This document shows positions 26,338 through 35,349 of a stretch of 64,000 nt of DNA, piece by piece. The number at the start of each line of letters is the position of its first letter. Position 1 is the first letter of the stretch. The position numbers and the translations under genes were made by a program. Origin of the DNA: Roseateles saccharophilus. GTDB taxonomy: Bacteria > Pseudomonadota > Gammaproteobacteria > Burkholderiales > Burkholderiaceae_C. The notes under the pieces are model-generated. The model did no database searches. It was not told where the DNA came from and saw nothing but the letters and a program-made list of their open reading frames with translations. The stretch spans positions 62,001 through 126,000 of the forward strand of contig NZ_SMBU01000007.1 in the NCBI RefSeq assembly GCF_004342485.1, given 5' to 3'.

Positions 26338-28695
26338 GTGAAACGCCTGCTCGCCGCCCTTGCCATCGCGCTGTGTGCTCACGGCGCGGTTGCGGCAACG
26401 CAGGCCTTCCCGCTGGACCGGGTGCGCCTGCAGGACGGGCCCTTCCTCGACGCCCAGGACACCGACCTGCACTACCTGCTGGCCCTCGACCCCGAGCGCC
26501 TGCTCGCGCCCTTCCGGCGCGAGGCCGGCCTGCCGGTGCCGGTGCCCAGCTATGGCAACTGGGAGTCCTCGGGCCTGGACGGCCATATGGGCGGCCACTA
26601 CCTGTCGGCGCTGGCGCTGATGTGGGCCGCCACCGGCGACGCCGAGGTCAGGCAGCGCCTCGACCACTTCGTCGCCGAGCTCAAGCGCTGCCAGGACGCG
26701 ATCGGCAGCGGCTATCTCGGCGGCATCCCCGATGGCGCCCAGGCCTGGGCCGAGATCGCCCGTGGCGAGCTGAAGGTCGACAGCTTCTCCGTCAATGGCC
26801 GCTGGGTGCCCTGGTACAACCTGCACAAGCTCTTCGCCGGCCTGCGCGACGCCTGGGTGCATGCCGGCAATGCCGACGCCAGGGCCATGCTCGTGCGCCT
26901 GTCCGACTGGGCACTGCAGCTCACCGCGCAGCTGAGCGACGCGCAGATGCAGGACATGCTGCGCGCCGAGCAGGGCGGCATGAACGAGGTGCTGGCCGAC
27001 GTGTCCGAGATGACCGGCGACCCGCGCTACCTCGCGCTCGCGCAGCGCTTCTCTCACCAGGCCCTGCTCAAGCCGCTCGCCGAGGGGCGCGACGTGCTGA
27101 CCGGCCTGCACGCCAACACGCAGATCCCCAAGGTCATCGGTTTCGAGCGAATTGCGCAATTGAGCGCAGACGACGAAGGCCGGCGCGCCGCCGAGTTCTT
27201 CTGGCACGACGTCGTCGAGAAACGCAGCGTCGCCATCGGCGGCAACAGCGTAAAGGAACACTTCCACGCGGCCGACGACTTCCGGCCCATGCTGGACGAG
27301 GTGGAAGGCCCCGAGACCTGCAACAGCTACAACATGCTGAAGCTGACCGCGCTGCTGCAGCACGAGTCGCCCGAGGTCGGCAGCTACGCGGACTTCTACG
27401 AGCGCACCCTCTACAACCACATCCTCGCGGCCCAGCATCCCGGCGACGGCGGCTTCGTCTACTTCACGCCGATGCGGCCCCAGCACTACCGCGTCTACTC
27501 GCAGGTGGATCAGGGCATGTGGTGCTGTGTCGGCTCGGGCCTGGAGAGCCATGCCCGCCACGGCGAGTTCATCTACGCCCACGACGGCGACACGCTCTAC
27601 GTCAACCTCTTCATCGCCTCCACGCTGGACTGGCGCGAGCGCGGCGTCCATGTCACGCAGAGCACCCGCTTCCCCGACGAGGCGCGCACGCGGCTGACCG
27701 TGAATGACGCGGGCGAGTTCGCGCTGAAGATCCGCTACCCCGGCTGGGTCGCGCCGGGCGCGCTGAAGCTCAGGCTCAACGGCAGGGCCGTCGCCGTGAA
27801 GGCCGGGCCCGGCCGCTATGTCGAGCTGCGCCGCCGCTGGGCCGCGGGCGACCAAGTCGACGTCGAGCTGCCGATGCGCACGACGCTGGAGCCCATGCCG
27901 GGCCTGAAGAACTACGTCGCGGTGCTGCACGGCCCCATCGTGCTGGCCGCCAGGACGCCGCAGCCCGGCGAGACCCTGAGCTTCCGTGCCGACGACTCGC
28001 GCATGGGCCATATCGCCCAGGGGCCTGTCTGCCCGCAGGAGGCCGCGCCGGTCTTCGTCAGCGACCGCGCCGACTTCATCCGGCGCTTGCGGCCCGTGCC
28101 CGGCCAGCCGCTGACCTTCACGGCGCCCGGCCTCATCCAGGGTGGCCCGGGCGCCGACAAGCTCAAGCTCATCCCCTTCTTCCGCCTGCACGGCTCGCGC
28201 TACATGATCTATTGGGCGCGCAGCACACCGGCCCGGCAGAGCCTGCTGCGCGACGAGCTGGCAAGGGCCGAAGCGGCCCGCCTCGCGCTGGACGCGCAGA
28301 CCATCGACCAGGTCGCGCCCGGCGAGCAGCAGCCCGAGTCCGACCACGGCTTCCAGGGCGAAGGCGTCGAGAGCGGCATCGCGCCCGCCGGCCGCTGGCG
28401 GCATGCGCGGCAGTGGTTCGGCTATGTGCTGAACGACCCGCAGGCAGCGGGCCGCATGCTGCGTCTGAGCTTTGCCAAGGGCGACGCCGGCCGCCGCTTC
28501 GACCTTGTCGTCAACGGCCACCTCATCGCGCAGATCGAGCTGGCCGTCGTCGACACGCCGGGCGAGCTCTACACCCGCGACTTCGCGCTGCCCGCCGACC
28601 TGGCCCGCAGCGCCGACGGCAAGCTCGCCCTGAAGTTCATCGCCCAGCCGGGCTCCATCGCCGGCAGCCTCTACGGCCTGCGGCTGCTGCGCTAG
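26338..28695 (+). CDS. Secreted beta-L-arabinofuranosidase, GH127/GH146 type (DUF1680)
   Basis: A 785-residue protein with a signal peptide (residues 1-20), the alpha/alpha barrel of the DUF1680 clan (GNWESSGLDGHMGGHYLSAL) and C-terminal beta-sandwich domains. The zinc-cysteine active centre of GH127/146 is complete: E326 and C328 (EGPETCNSYNML), C396 and C397 (GMWCCVGSG), with C396 in the nucleophile position. Such enzymes remove beta-linked L-arabinofuranose, found in plant extensins and pectins. The length and N-terminal pattern look more like GH146 than the shorter GH127 prototype; this choice is a judgement from memory. The start is GTG at 26338, tightly coupled to the preceding GH43 gene. 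Confidence 0.88.
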   Translation: MKRLLAALAIALCAHGAVAATQAFPLDRVRLQDGPFLDAQDTDLHYLLALDPERLLAPFRREAGLPVPVPSYGNWESSGLDGHMGGHYLSALALMWAATGDAEVRQRLDHFVAELKRCQDAIGSGYLGGIPDGAQAWAEIARGELKVDSFSVNGRWVPWYNLHKLFAGLRDAWVHAGNADARAMLVRLSDWALQLTAQLSDAQMQDMLRAEQGGMNEVLADVSEMTGDPRYLALAQRFSHQALLKPLAEGRDVLTGLHANTQIPKVIGFERIAQLSADDEGRRAAEFFWHDVVEKRSVAIGGNSVKEHFHAADDFRPMLDEVEGPETCNSYNMLKLTALLQHESPEVGSYADFYERTLYNHILAAQHPGDGGFVYFTPMRPQHYRVYSQVDQGMWCCVGSGLESHARHGEFIYAHDGDTLYVNLFIASTLDWRERGVHVTQSTRFPDEARTRLTVNDAGEFALKIRYPGWVAPGALKLRLNGRAVAVKAGPGRYVELRRRWAAGDQVDVELPMRTTLEPMPGLKNYVAVLHGPIVLAARTPQPGETLSFRADDSRMGHIAQGPVCPQEAAPVFVSDRADFIRRLRPVPGQPLTFTAPGLIQGGPGADKLKLIPFFRLHGSRYMIYWARSTPARQSLLRDELARAEAARLALDAQTIDQVAPGEQQPESDHGFQGEGVESGIAPAGRWRHARQWFGYVLNDPQAAGRMLRLSFAKGDAGRRFDLVVNGHLIAQIELAVVDTPGELYTRDFALPADLARSADGKLALKFIAQPGSIAGSLYGLRLLR

Positions 28696-28722
28696 ACAGC
28701 CTTCCACCCACGGAGACAAACC

Positions 28723-29679
28723 ATGAAATTCCGCATCGCCCGCCGCACGCTGCTCGCCGCCGCGCTGTCCCTGCCCGCCTTGGCCGCCGTCGCCGCGCCG
28801 TTGGTGCTCGGCTTCTCCCAGGTCGGCGCCGAGAGCGAATGGCGCAGCGCGAACACGGCCTCCATCAAGGCCGCGGCCAAGGAGGCCGGCGTCACGCTGA
28901 AGTTCGCCGACGCGCAGCAGAAGCAGGAGAACCAGGTCAAGGCCATCCGCAGCTATATCGCGCAGAAGGTCGACGTCATCGCCTTCTCGCCGGTCGTGGA
29001 GAGTGGCTGGGACACGGTGCTGAAGGAGGCCAAGGCCGCCGGCATCCCCGTCATCCTGACCGACCGCGCCGTCAAGGTGGCCGATCCCTCGCTCTACGTC
29101 AGCTTCATAGGCTCCGACTTCGTCGAGGAGGGCCGCCGGGCCGGGCGCTGGCTGCTGGAGCGCGCCGCCAAGACGCCGAACGCGTCGCTGAACATCGTCG
29201 AGCTGCAGGGCACCGTGGGCTCGGCGCCGGCCCTGGACCGCAAGAAGGGCTTCGAGGAGGTCATCAAGGGCAACCCAAAGCTGCAGATCATCCGCTCCCA
29301 GTCCGGCGAGTTCACGCGCGCCAAGGGCAAGGAGGTGATGGAGGCCTTCCTGAAGGCTCGCGACAAGAAGATCGACGTGCTCTATGCGCACAACGACGAC
29401 ATGGCCATCGGCGCGATCCAGGCCATCGAGGAGGCGGGGCTGAAGCCGGGCGTCGACATCGCCATCGTCTCCATCGATGGCGTGCGCGGGGCTTTTGAGG
29501 CGATGAAGGCGGGCAAGCTGAACGTGACCGTCGAGTGCAACCCGCTGCTGGGGCCGCAGTTGATGCAGCTGGCCAGGGATGTGGCGGCGAAGAAGCCAGT
29601 CGAGAAGCGGATCACGGTGAACGAAGGAGTGTTTCCGGCCGAAGTGGCGGCGAAAGAGTTGCCGAACCGGAAGTACTGA
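28723..29679 (+). CDS. ytfQ: Sugar ABC transporter substrate-binding protein (YtfQ/AraU-like)
   Basis: A 318-residue periplasmic binding protein with a signal peptide (residues 1-25). It matches the galactofuranose/arabinofuranose class: LGFSQVGAESEWRSANT at the start, YAHNDDMAIGAIQAIEEAG, and the C-terminal IDGVRGAFEAMKAGK with CNPLLGPQL. YtfQ homologues bind furanose forms of galactose and arabinose, which fits the arabinofuranosidases encoded upstream. It begins 27 nt after the GH127/146 gene behind a CGGAG site. The gene symbol is given by family resemblance. Confidence 0.9.
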   Translation: MKFRIARRTLLAAALSLPALAAVAAPLVLGFSQVGAESEWRSANTASIKAAAKEAGVTLKFADAQQKQENQVKAIRSYIAQKVDVIAFSPVVESGWDTVLKEAKAAGIPVILTDRAVKVADPSLYVSFIGSDFVEEGRRAGRWLLERAAKTPNASLNIVELQGTVGSAPALDRKKGFEEVIKGNPKLQIIRSQSGEFTRAKGKEVMEAFLKARDKKIDVLYAHNDDMAIGAIQAIEEAGLKPGVDIAIVSIDGVRGAFEAMKAGKLNVTVECNPLLGPQLMQLARDVAAKKPVEKRITVNEGVFPAEVAAKELPNRKY

Positions 29680-29788
29680 TGCTTGCTCGTGGAGGTGGGA
29701 TGCCTTTGCTGTCGGCCTTGGCGTTCGATGCATCGCGCCGGGGGAACTCCCTGCACCACTCTTCGCACCAAACCGAAGGGTCCATGAC

Positions 29789-31321
29789 GTGACAAAGACA
29801 AAGCCCGTGCTGGAACTCTCCGGCCTCCACAAATCCTTCCCCGGCGTCAAAGCCCTCAGCAACGTCAGCCTTCGCCTCTTCCCCGGCGAAGTCCACGCAT
29901 TGATGGGCCAGAACGGCGCCGGCAAGTCGACGCTGATCAAGGTGCTGACCGGCCTCTACCAGCCCGACGCCGGCAGCATCACCCTCGACGGCAGCCACAT
30001 CGCCCCCAAGCGCACCGAGGACGCCCAGGCCCACGGCATCCGCACCGTCTACCAGGAGGTCAACCTCTGCCCCAACCTCAGCGTGGCGGAGAACATCTGC
30101 GCCGGCCGCTTCCCTCAGCGCTGGGGCCGCATAGCCTGGCCCGCCGTCAACGCGGAAGCGAAGCGCGTGCTCGCGCAGATGGACCTCGACATCGACGTGA
30201 CCGCGCCGCTGTCGCGCTACTCGCTGTCCGTGCAGCAGATGGTGGCCATCGCCCGCGCGCTGCGCATCTCGGCGCGCGTGCTCATCCTCGACGAGCCCAC
30301 GTCCAGCCTCGACGACGCGGCCGTGCAGCGCCTCTTCGCGGTGCTGCGCCGCCTGCGCGACCAGGGCCTGGCCATCCTCTTCGTCACCCACTTCCTCGAC
30401 CAGACCTATGCGCTGGCCGATCGCATCACCGTCATGCGCAACGGCGAGACCGAGGGCGAATACCTGGCCAGCGAGCTCGGCCGCCTGGCCCTGGTCAACA
30501 AGATGGTGGGCGCGCCGCCCGACCAGCAAGCCTCCCGCCTGGACAGCCGCGCCCCGCAGACCGGCGCCCCTGTGCTGCGCGCCGAGGGCCTGGGCCGGCG
30601 CGGCGCGCTACACCCCCTCGACCTGGAACTGCGCGGCGGCGAGGTGCTGGGCCTGGCCGGCCTGCTGGGCTCGGGCCGCACCGAGGCGGCGCGGCTGCTG
30701 TTCGGCGCCGACGCGGCCGACGCCGGCCATGTCGACATGCAGGGCCGCAGGCGCCGCTGGCGCTCGCCGCGCGAGGCCATCGCCGCCGGCATCGCCTTCT
30801 GCTCCGAGGACCGCAAGCACGAGGGCGCCGTCCTCGAACTCTCGGTGCGCGACAACATCCTGCTCGCGCTGCAGGCCCGCGCCGGCCTGCGCCTGGTCAT
30901 GAACCGCGAGCAGCAGCAGGCCCTGGCGGAGGACTACATCGGGCGCCTGGACATCAAGACGGCGAGCGCCGACACGCCCATTGGCCAGCTTTCCGGCGGC
31001 AACCAGCAGAAGGCCCTGCTCGCCCGCTGGCTGGCCACGCGGCCGGCCGTCCTCATCCTCGACGAACCCACGCGCGGCATCGACGTGCGCGCCAAGGAGG
31101 ACCTGATGGACATGGTCCGCGCCCTCGCCCACGGCGCCGATGGGCAGGGCATGGCCATCGTCTTCATCTCTTCCGAACTGCCCGAGGTCCTGCACTGCAG
31201 CGACCGCCTCCTGGTGCTGCGCGACCGCCGCGCCGCCGGCGTCTACCGCCGCGGCGAGCTGGACGAGCGCAGCGTGCTCGAGGTCATCGCCGCCGAGCCA
31301 GCCACCGCCGAAGCCGCATGA
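29789..31321 (+). CDS. ytfR: Sugar ABC transporter ATP-binding protein (YtfR-like)
   Basis: A 510-residue protein with two ABC domains. The first has Walker A GQNGAGKST and Walker B ILILDEPTSSLDD. The second has an altered Walker A region (GLLGSGRTEAARLL), as usual for this class, with signature LSGGNQQKAL and LILDEPTRGIDV. It energises the two permeases that follow. The start is GTG at 29789 after GAAGGG; an ATG five bases earlier is out of frame. The 109-bp gap before it carries no clear promoter or terminator. The stop overlaps the next start (ATGA). Confidence 0.92.
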   Translation: MTKTKPVLELSGLHKSFPGVKALSNVSLRLFPGEVHALMGQNGAGKSTLIKVLTGLYQPDAGSITLDGSHIAPKRTEDAQAHGIRTVYQEVNLCPNLSVAENICAGRFPQRWGRIAWPAVNAEAKRVLAQMDLDIDVTAPLSRYSLSVQQMVAIARALRISARVLILDEPTSSLDDAAVQRLFAVLRRLRDQGLAILFVTHFLDQTYALADRITVMRNGETEGEYLASELGRLALVNKMVGAPPDQQASRLDSRAPQTGAPVLRAEGLGRRGALHPLDLELRGGEVLGLAGLLGSGRTEAARLLFGADAADAGHVDMQGRRRRWRSPREAIAAGIAFCSEDRKHEGAVLELSVRDNILLALQARAGLRLVMNREQQQALAEDYIGRLDIKTASADTPIGQLSGGNQQKALLARWLATRPAVLILDEPTRGIDVRAKEDLMDMVRALAHGADGQGMAIVFISSELPEVLHCSDRLLVLRDRRAAGVYRRGELDERSVLEVIAAEPATAEAA

Positions 31322-32325
31322 ATTCCCCCAGCCTTTCCATGTCCACCCCAAGCGCCCGCACCAAGGCCTGGAACCATCCCCTCGCGCGGCCCGTCGCGGC
31401 GCTCGCGCTGCTGCTCGCCGTCGCGGCCGCCTGCGTGCCCGGCTTCCTGCATCTCGAGATCAAGGACGGCCACCTCTACGGCAACCTCATCGACATCCTG
31501 CACCGCGCGGCGCCCCTGATGCTCGCGGCGCTCGGCATGACCCTGGTCATCGCCACGCGCGGCATCGACGTGTCGGTGGGCGCCGTCGTCGCTATCGCCG
31601 CCGCGGTGGGCTGCGTGCTCGTCGGCTCGCAGGGCCTGGCGATCGCCATCGCCGCGGCCCTGGGCGCCGCGCTGCTGTGCGGCCTGTGGAACGGCCTGCT
31701 CGTCGCCGCCCTGGGCCTGCAGCCCATCATCGCGACGCTGATCCTGATGGTCGCCGGCCGCGGCCTCGCCCAGCTGCTGACCGACGGCCAGATCATCACG
31801 GTCTACGAGCCGGTGAGCTTCTTCTGGCTGGGCGGCGGCCATCTGCTCGGTCTGCCGGTGTCGCTGTTCGTCGTCGCCGCGGTGGCCGGCCTCACGGCGC
31901 TGCTGATGAAGCGCACGGCCCTGGGGCTCTTCATCCAGGCCGTCGGCATCAACCCCGTGGCCGCGCGCCTGGCCGGCGTGCGCACCGCGGCCATCGTGTT
32001 CTTCGTCTATGTCTACTGCAGCCTCGGTGCGGGCCTGGCCGGGCTGATGATCTCGTCCAACATCAGGAGCGCCGACGCCAACAACGCCGGCCTGCTGCTG
32101 GAGCTGGACGCCATCCTCGCGGTCACCCTCGGCGGCGGGCAGCTGGGCGGCGGCCGGTTCAGCTTGGCCGGCAGCCTCGTCGGCGCCCTCATCATCCAGA
32201 CGCTGACCTCCGCCATCTACGCGCTGGGCGTGCCACCCCAGGTGACGATGGTCGTCAAGGCCATCGTCGTGTTCGCGGTCTGCATCTCGCAGTCCCCGGT
32301 CTGGTCCACGCGGAGGTCCCAATGA
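31318..32325 (+). CDS. ytfT: Sugar ABC transporter permease (YtfT-like)
   Basis: A 335-residue membrane protein of the ribose/galactofuranose permease family (BPD_transp_2) with 8-10 predicted spans. Typical segments are MTLVIATRGIDVSVGAVVA, NGLLVAALGLQPIIATL and AVTLGGGQLGGGRFSL. It forms the channel with the YjfF-like permease. Its start overlaps the YtfR-like stop and its stop overlaps the next start, both as ATGA, so the importer subunits are translated in a coupled manner. Confidence 0.92.
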   Translation: MNSPSLSMSTPSARTKAWNHPLARPVAALALLLAVAAACVPGFLHLEIKDGHLYGNLIDILHRAAPLMLAALGMTLVIATRGIDVSVGAVVAIAAAVGCVLVGSQGLAIAIAAALGAALLCGLWNGLLVAALGLQPIIATLILMVAGRGLAQLLTDGQIITVYEPVSFFWLGGGHLLGLPVSLFVVAAVAGLTALLMKRTALGLFIQAVGINPVAARLAGVRTAAIVFFVYVYCSLGAGLAGLMISSNIRSADANNAGLLLELDAILAVTLGGGQLGGGRFSLAGSLVGALIIQTLTSAIYALGVPPQVTMVVKAIVVFAVCISQSPVWSTRRSQ

Positions 32326-33308
32326 AACAGGCCTTGCGCAGGGCCGTGGCGGCCCCCTCCTTCACCAGCTGGGTCAGCGTCGCGCTGATGGCGGCGCTGT
32401 TCGGCGCCGGCGCCGGCAGCTACACCGGCTTCGCCTCCACGCAGGTGGTGCTCAACCTGCTCATCGACAACGCCTTCCTGCTCGTCATCGCGGTGGGCAT
32501 GAGCTTCGTCATCCTGTCCGGCGGCATCGACCTGTCGGTGGGCTCGGTGCTGGCGCTGACGACGATGGTCAGCGCCTGGCTGCTGCAGGTGGCGCACTGG
32601 CCGGCCGAAGCGGTCATCGCCCTCGCCCTGGTCGGCGGCGCGGCCTTCGGCGCGTTGCAGGGCGTAGTGATCCATGTGTTCAAGCTGCAAGCATTTATCG
32701 TCACGCTGGCCGGCATGTTCCTGGCGCGCGGCCTGTGCTTCCTGATCAGCGTGGACAGCATCACCATCGACGCGCCGCTGTTCGTCACGCTGTCGCAGAC
32801 GCAGATCCCCTTGCCGGGCCCCTTCAGCGGTGCCTTCCTGTCGCCCGGTGCGCTCATTGCGCTCGTCGTGCTGGCCGCGGGCCTCTACGTCGCGCACTGC
32901 ACCGCCTTCGGCCGCGGCGTCTACGCGCTGGGCGGCAGCGAGGCCTCGGCGCTGATGATGGGCTTGCCCGTGGGCCGCACCAAAGTCGCCGTCTACGCGC
33001 TCAGCGGCTTTTGCGCGTCACTGGCCGGCCTGCTGTTCGCCTTTTACATGCTCAGCGGCTATGGCCAGCATGCCCAGGGCGTGGAGCTGGACGCCATCGC
33101 CGCGGTCGTCATCGGCGGCACCGTGCTGACCGGCGGCTATGGCTATGTGGCCGGCGCGCTGTCGGGCGTGCTGGTGCTGGGCCTGATACAGACGTTGATC
33201 GCGTTCGACGGCACGCTCAGCTCCTGGTGGACCAAGATCGTCATCGGCGGGTTGCTGTTCCTGTTCTGCGCGGTGCAGCGCCTGCTGGCGCCGCGGGCGA
33301 AGCATTAG
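32322..33308 (+). CDS. yjfF: Sugar ABC transporter permease (YjfF-like)
   Basis: A 328-residue second permease of the furanose importer. It shows FVILSGGIDLSVGSVLAL, ALGGSEASALMMGLPV and GGTVLTGGYGYVAGALSG. It is the last gene of the arabinose locus. Its last 291 bp overlap, on the opposite strand, the open frame of the membrane protein gene at 33018-33803; the permease frame is well conserved to its end, so the overlap is attributed to the other gene. Confidence 0.92.
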   Translation: MKQALRRAVAAPSFTSWVSVALMAALFGAGAGSYTGFASTQVVLNLLIDNAFLLVIAVGMSFVILSGGIDLSVGSVLALTTMVSAWLLQVAHWPAEAVIALALVGGAAFGALQGVVIHVFKLQAFIVTLAGMFLARGLCFLISVDSITIDAPLFVTLSQTQIPLPGPFSGAFLSPGALIALVVLAAGLYVAHCTAFGRGVYALGGSEASALMMGLPVGRTKVAVYALSGFCASLAGLLFAFYMLSGYGQHAQGVELDAIAAVVIGGTVLTGGYGYVAGALSGVLVLGLIQTLIAFDGTLSSWWTKIVIGGLLFLFCAVQRLLAPRAKH

Positions 33309-33803
33309 CGCCGCCCGGGCCGCGAGTGCCGTGACGCCCAGCATCGCCGCCATGTGAACGCCGACGACCGCCAGCGCCAGCGCGAGCGAGCCCGAGGCCG
33401 TGATCTCGCGTGCGGGCGACGCGCTCAGGCACAGCGGCAGCAGGGCCGGCAGCAGCATCAGGCCGCTGCCGTGGACGGTGGCGATGCCGAAGGACCACAG
33501 CCCCAGCCCGAGCTGCCCGGCCCGCCGCGTCAGCGCGAGCTTGAGCAGCAGGCCGGCGAGCCCGGCGCCGGCCAGCCAGGGCAGGTGCTCCATCGCCAGC
33601 CCCGCGGCCACCAGCGCGGCCACCAGGGCCACCGAGGCCGCGTGGCCCAGGGCCAGCGGCAGCAGCGCGCGCAGCGCCTCGCGGCGGTCGTGCCGGCCGC
33701 AGGCCGCCGCCAGCGCCCAGCCCGTGCAGGGGTTGAGGCCGTGCAGCGCGCCGGCGCCGGCCACGGCGAGCCAGGGCGCGATGCCGAGCCAGGCTGCGGC
33801 CAT
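33018..33803 (-). CDS. Small membrane protein (LHGLNPCTGW type) with antisense C-terminal extension
   Basis: From ATG 33801-33803 the first ~170 residues form a plausible membrane protein with about six spans, beginning WLAVAGAGALHGLNPCTGWALAAACG. The pattern recalls transporter-like proteins with a conserved His and Asn-Pro-Cys near the N-terminus. After the last span the frame continues for about 90 polar residues (Gln, His, Asp-rich) that are simply the antisense of the permease gene. The true protein probably ended near 33309, and loss of its stop may have created the extension. It follows the DUF899 gene with a 10-bp gap and is likely in that operon. Confidence 0.6.
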   Translation of the reverse strand: MAAAWLGIAPWLAVAGAGALHGLNPCTGWALAAACGRHDRREALRALLPLALGHAASVALVAALVAAGLAMEHLPWLAGAGLAGLLLKLALTRRAGQLGLGLWSFGIATVHGSGLMLLPALLPLCLSASPAREITASGSLALALAVVGVHMAAMLGVTALAARAALMLRPRRQQALHRAEQEQQPADDDLGPPGAERAVERDQRLYQAQHQHARQRAGHIAIAAGQHGAADDDRGDGVQLHALGMLAIAAEHVKGEQQAGQ

Positions 33804-33813
33804 GGCCCTGCCC

Positions 33814-34578
33814 TCAGGCCTGTGCCCTGGCACTGCCGCAGCAGGCGGCGGCCGGCGCGGCCATATCCTCGTAGCGGTCGTGGTGGCGCACCCAGGCCAT
33901 CGTGTACTCGAGGCCGTCCTCGTCGCGGCCCCGGGGCGTCAGGTCGACGAGGTTGTAGGTGCCCATCATCACCTCCACGCCGCGGCCGAAGGTCGAGTAG
34001 GTGTGGAAGACCTGGCCCGTGTCGTCCCTGCTGAAGACGCTGACGCCGGGCGCCTCCTCCAGCGGGAAGGCTGTCATGTGGAAGTTGTAGAAGACCTCGC
34101 CGCGCGCGCGCTCCTCGGGCGTGAAGCTGACGTGGAAGTCGCGGTTGAAGTCGTTGCCGTGTGACGAGACCCAGGGGAAGCGCCAGCCCATGCGCTGGCG
34201 GAAGGCCTGGATCTCGGCCAGCGGTGCACGCGACACGGCCAGCAGCGCGATGTCGCGGTGGGCCAGGTGGGGGGCCATGCCGTCCAGGTGGTCGGCCATG
34301 AAGGAGCAGCTCTTGCAGCCCTGCTCCCAGCCCGGGCCGAACATGAAGTGCTGCACCAGCAGCTGGCGCCGGCCCTGGAAGAGCTCGCTCAAGCGGCGCG
34401 GGCCATCCGCGGTGTCGAACAGATAGTCCTGCTCCAGCCGGACCCAGGGCAGGGCACGGCGTTCGGCGGCGATGCGATCGCCGAGGCGGGTCAGCTCCTT
34501 CTCGCGGGCGAGCAGGGCCTTGCGTACGGCGATCCAGTGGTCGCGGCTGACGATGGGGTGTTGGATGGGGGCATTCAT
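33814..34578 (-). CDS. DUF899-family thioredoxin-like protein
   Basis: A 254-residue protein of the DUF899 family. It shows RDHWIAVRKALLAREKELT at the start, then FMFGPGWEQGCKSCSFMADH, with a CxxC pair in the position of a thioredoxin active site, and WVSSHGNDFNRDFHV. The C-terminus carries a Cys-Cys pair. The biochemical role of DUF899 proteins is unclear; a redox function is inferred from the fold and the CxxC. It lies downstream of the beta-propeller gene and upstream of the small membrane protein, all in one direction. Confidence 0.88.
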   Translation of the reverse strand: MNAPIQHPIVSRDHWIAVRKALLAREKELTRLGDRIAAERRALPWVRLEQDYLFDTADGPRRLSELFQGRRQLLVQHFMFGPGWEQGCKSCSFMADHLDGMAPHLAHRDIALLAVSRAPLAEIQAFRQRMGWRFPWVSSHGNDFNRDFHVSFTPEERARGEVFYNFHMTAFPLEEAPGVSVFSRDDTGQVFHTYSTFGRGVEVMMGTYNLVDLTPRGRDEDGLEYTMAWVRHHDRYEDMAAPAAACCGSARAQA

Positions 34579-34650
34579 GGCATCTCCTTGGGTTGGATGG
34601 GCAATGCAGCGGCTCCACCCGGCCGGGTGGGGCGTTTGCTCGGGGGGAAA

Positions 34651-35304
34651 TCAGGCGGCGCTGGCGGGCCTGGGCCGCTTCACGGCGCGGACCTTGCTGC
34701 TGTTGCCGCCGCCGGCATAGAAGAGGTCGCGGCCGTCGGACTCCAGGCCGCTGACAGCGGTGCCCGGCGGCATCTGCAGGCAGTCCAGCACCGCGCCGCT
34801 GGCGGGGTCGATGCGGCGGATGTCGCTCGCCTCCCCCTCCCAGGTGCCGTGCCAGAGCTCCCCGTCGACCCAGGTCACGCCGGTCACGAAGCGGTCGGAC
34901 TCGATGGTGCGGCGGATGGCGCCGGTGGCCGGGTCGATCTGGTGGATGCTGCGCCCGCGGTACTGGCCCACCCACAGGCTGCCCTCGGCCCAGGCCAGGC
35001 CCGAGTCGCTGCCCTGCCCCGGCGCCGGGATGGAGGACACGATCTCGCCGCTGGCGGGGTCGATCTTGTCGATGCGCGACTCGGCGATCTGATAGAGGTA
35101 GCGGCCGTCGAAGGCCGTGCCGGCATCGGCCGCGCGGGCGATGCGCCGCACGACCTCGCCGCTCGCCGGGGCGATGGCCAGCAGCGCGGAGCCGGCGGCG
35201 GCCCAGATGCACTCGCCGTCATGCGTGACGCCGCCGATGTTGGCGACGCCGGCGAAGGGGCCGTACTCGCGCACGATCTCGGCGGTTCGGGTCTTGGTGC
35301 TCAT
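34651..35304 (-). CDS. Beta-propeller protein (glutamine cyclotransferase/Vgb-like)
   Basis: A 217-residue protein built from repeated propeller strands (ASGEVVRRI, ASGEIVSSI, ATGAIRRTIE, ASGAVLDCL), each following an ID-P-A-S/T-G turn. No signal peptide is visible. Proteins of this look are annotated as glutaminyl cyclotransferase-like or virginiamycin B lyase-like; catalytic residues cannot be assigned with confidence. The start at ATG 35304 follows an AGGAGCG ribosome site. The upstream regulator gene ends 45 bp before it, so regulator, propeller and DUF899 protein probably form one operon. Confidence 0.78.
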   Translation of the reverse strand: MSTKTRTAEIVREYGPFAGVANIGGVTHDGECIWAAAGSALLAIAPASGEVVRRIARAADAGTAFDGRYLYQIAESRIDKIDPASGEIVSSIPAPGQGSDSGLAWAEGSLWVGQYRGRSIHQIDPATGAIRRTIESDRFVTGVTWVDGELWHGTWEGEASDIRRIDPASGAVLDCLQMPPGTAVSGLESDGRDLFYAGGGNSSKVRAVKRPRPASAA

Positions 35305-35349
35305 GCGGTCGCTCCTGGCTGCGCGCCGTGCTTGGCGCATGACTGCAAT

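Noticed and set aside
26200-29940. Minus-strand open frame of more than 1200 codons opposite GH127/146 and YtfQ
   Set aside because: It has no recognisable motifs and lies opposite two genes with full catalytic or binding signatures; it arises from third-position GC bias.
34651-35304. Beta-propeller protein as the missing arabinolactonase (SMP-30)
   Set aside because: The repeat pattern is Vgb/glutamine-cyclotransferase-like, the metal ligands of SMP-30 lactonases are not evident, and it sits in another operon.
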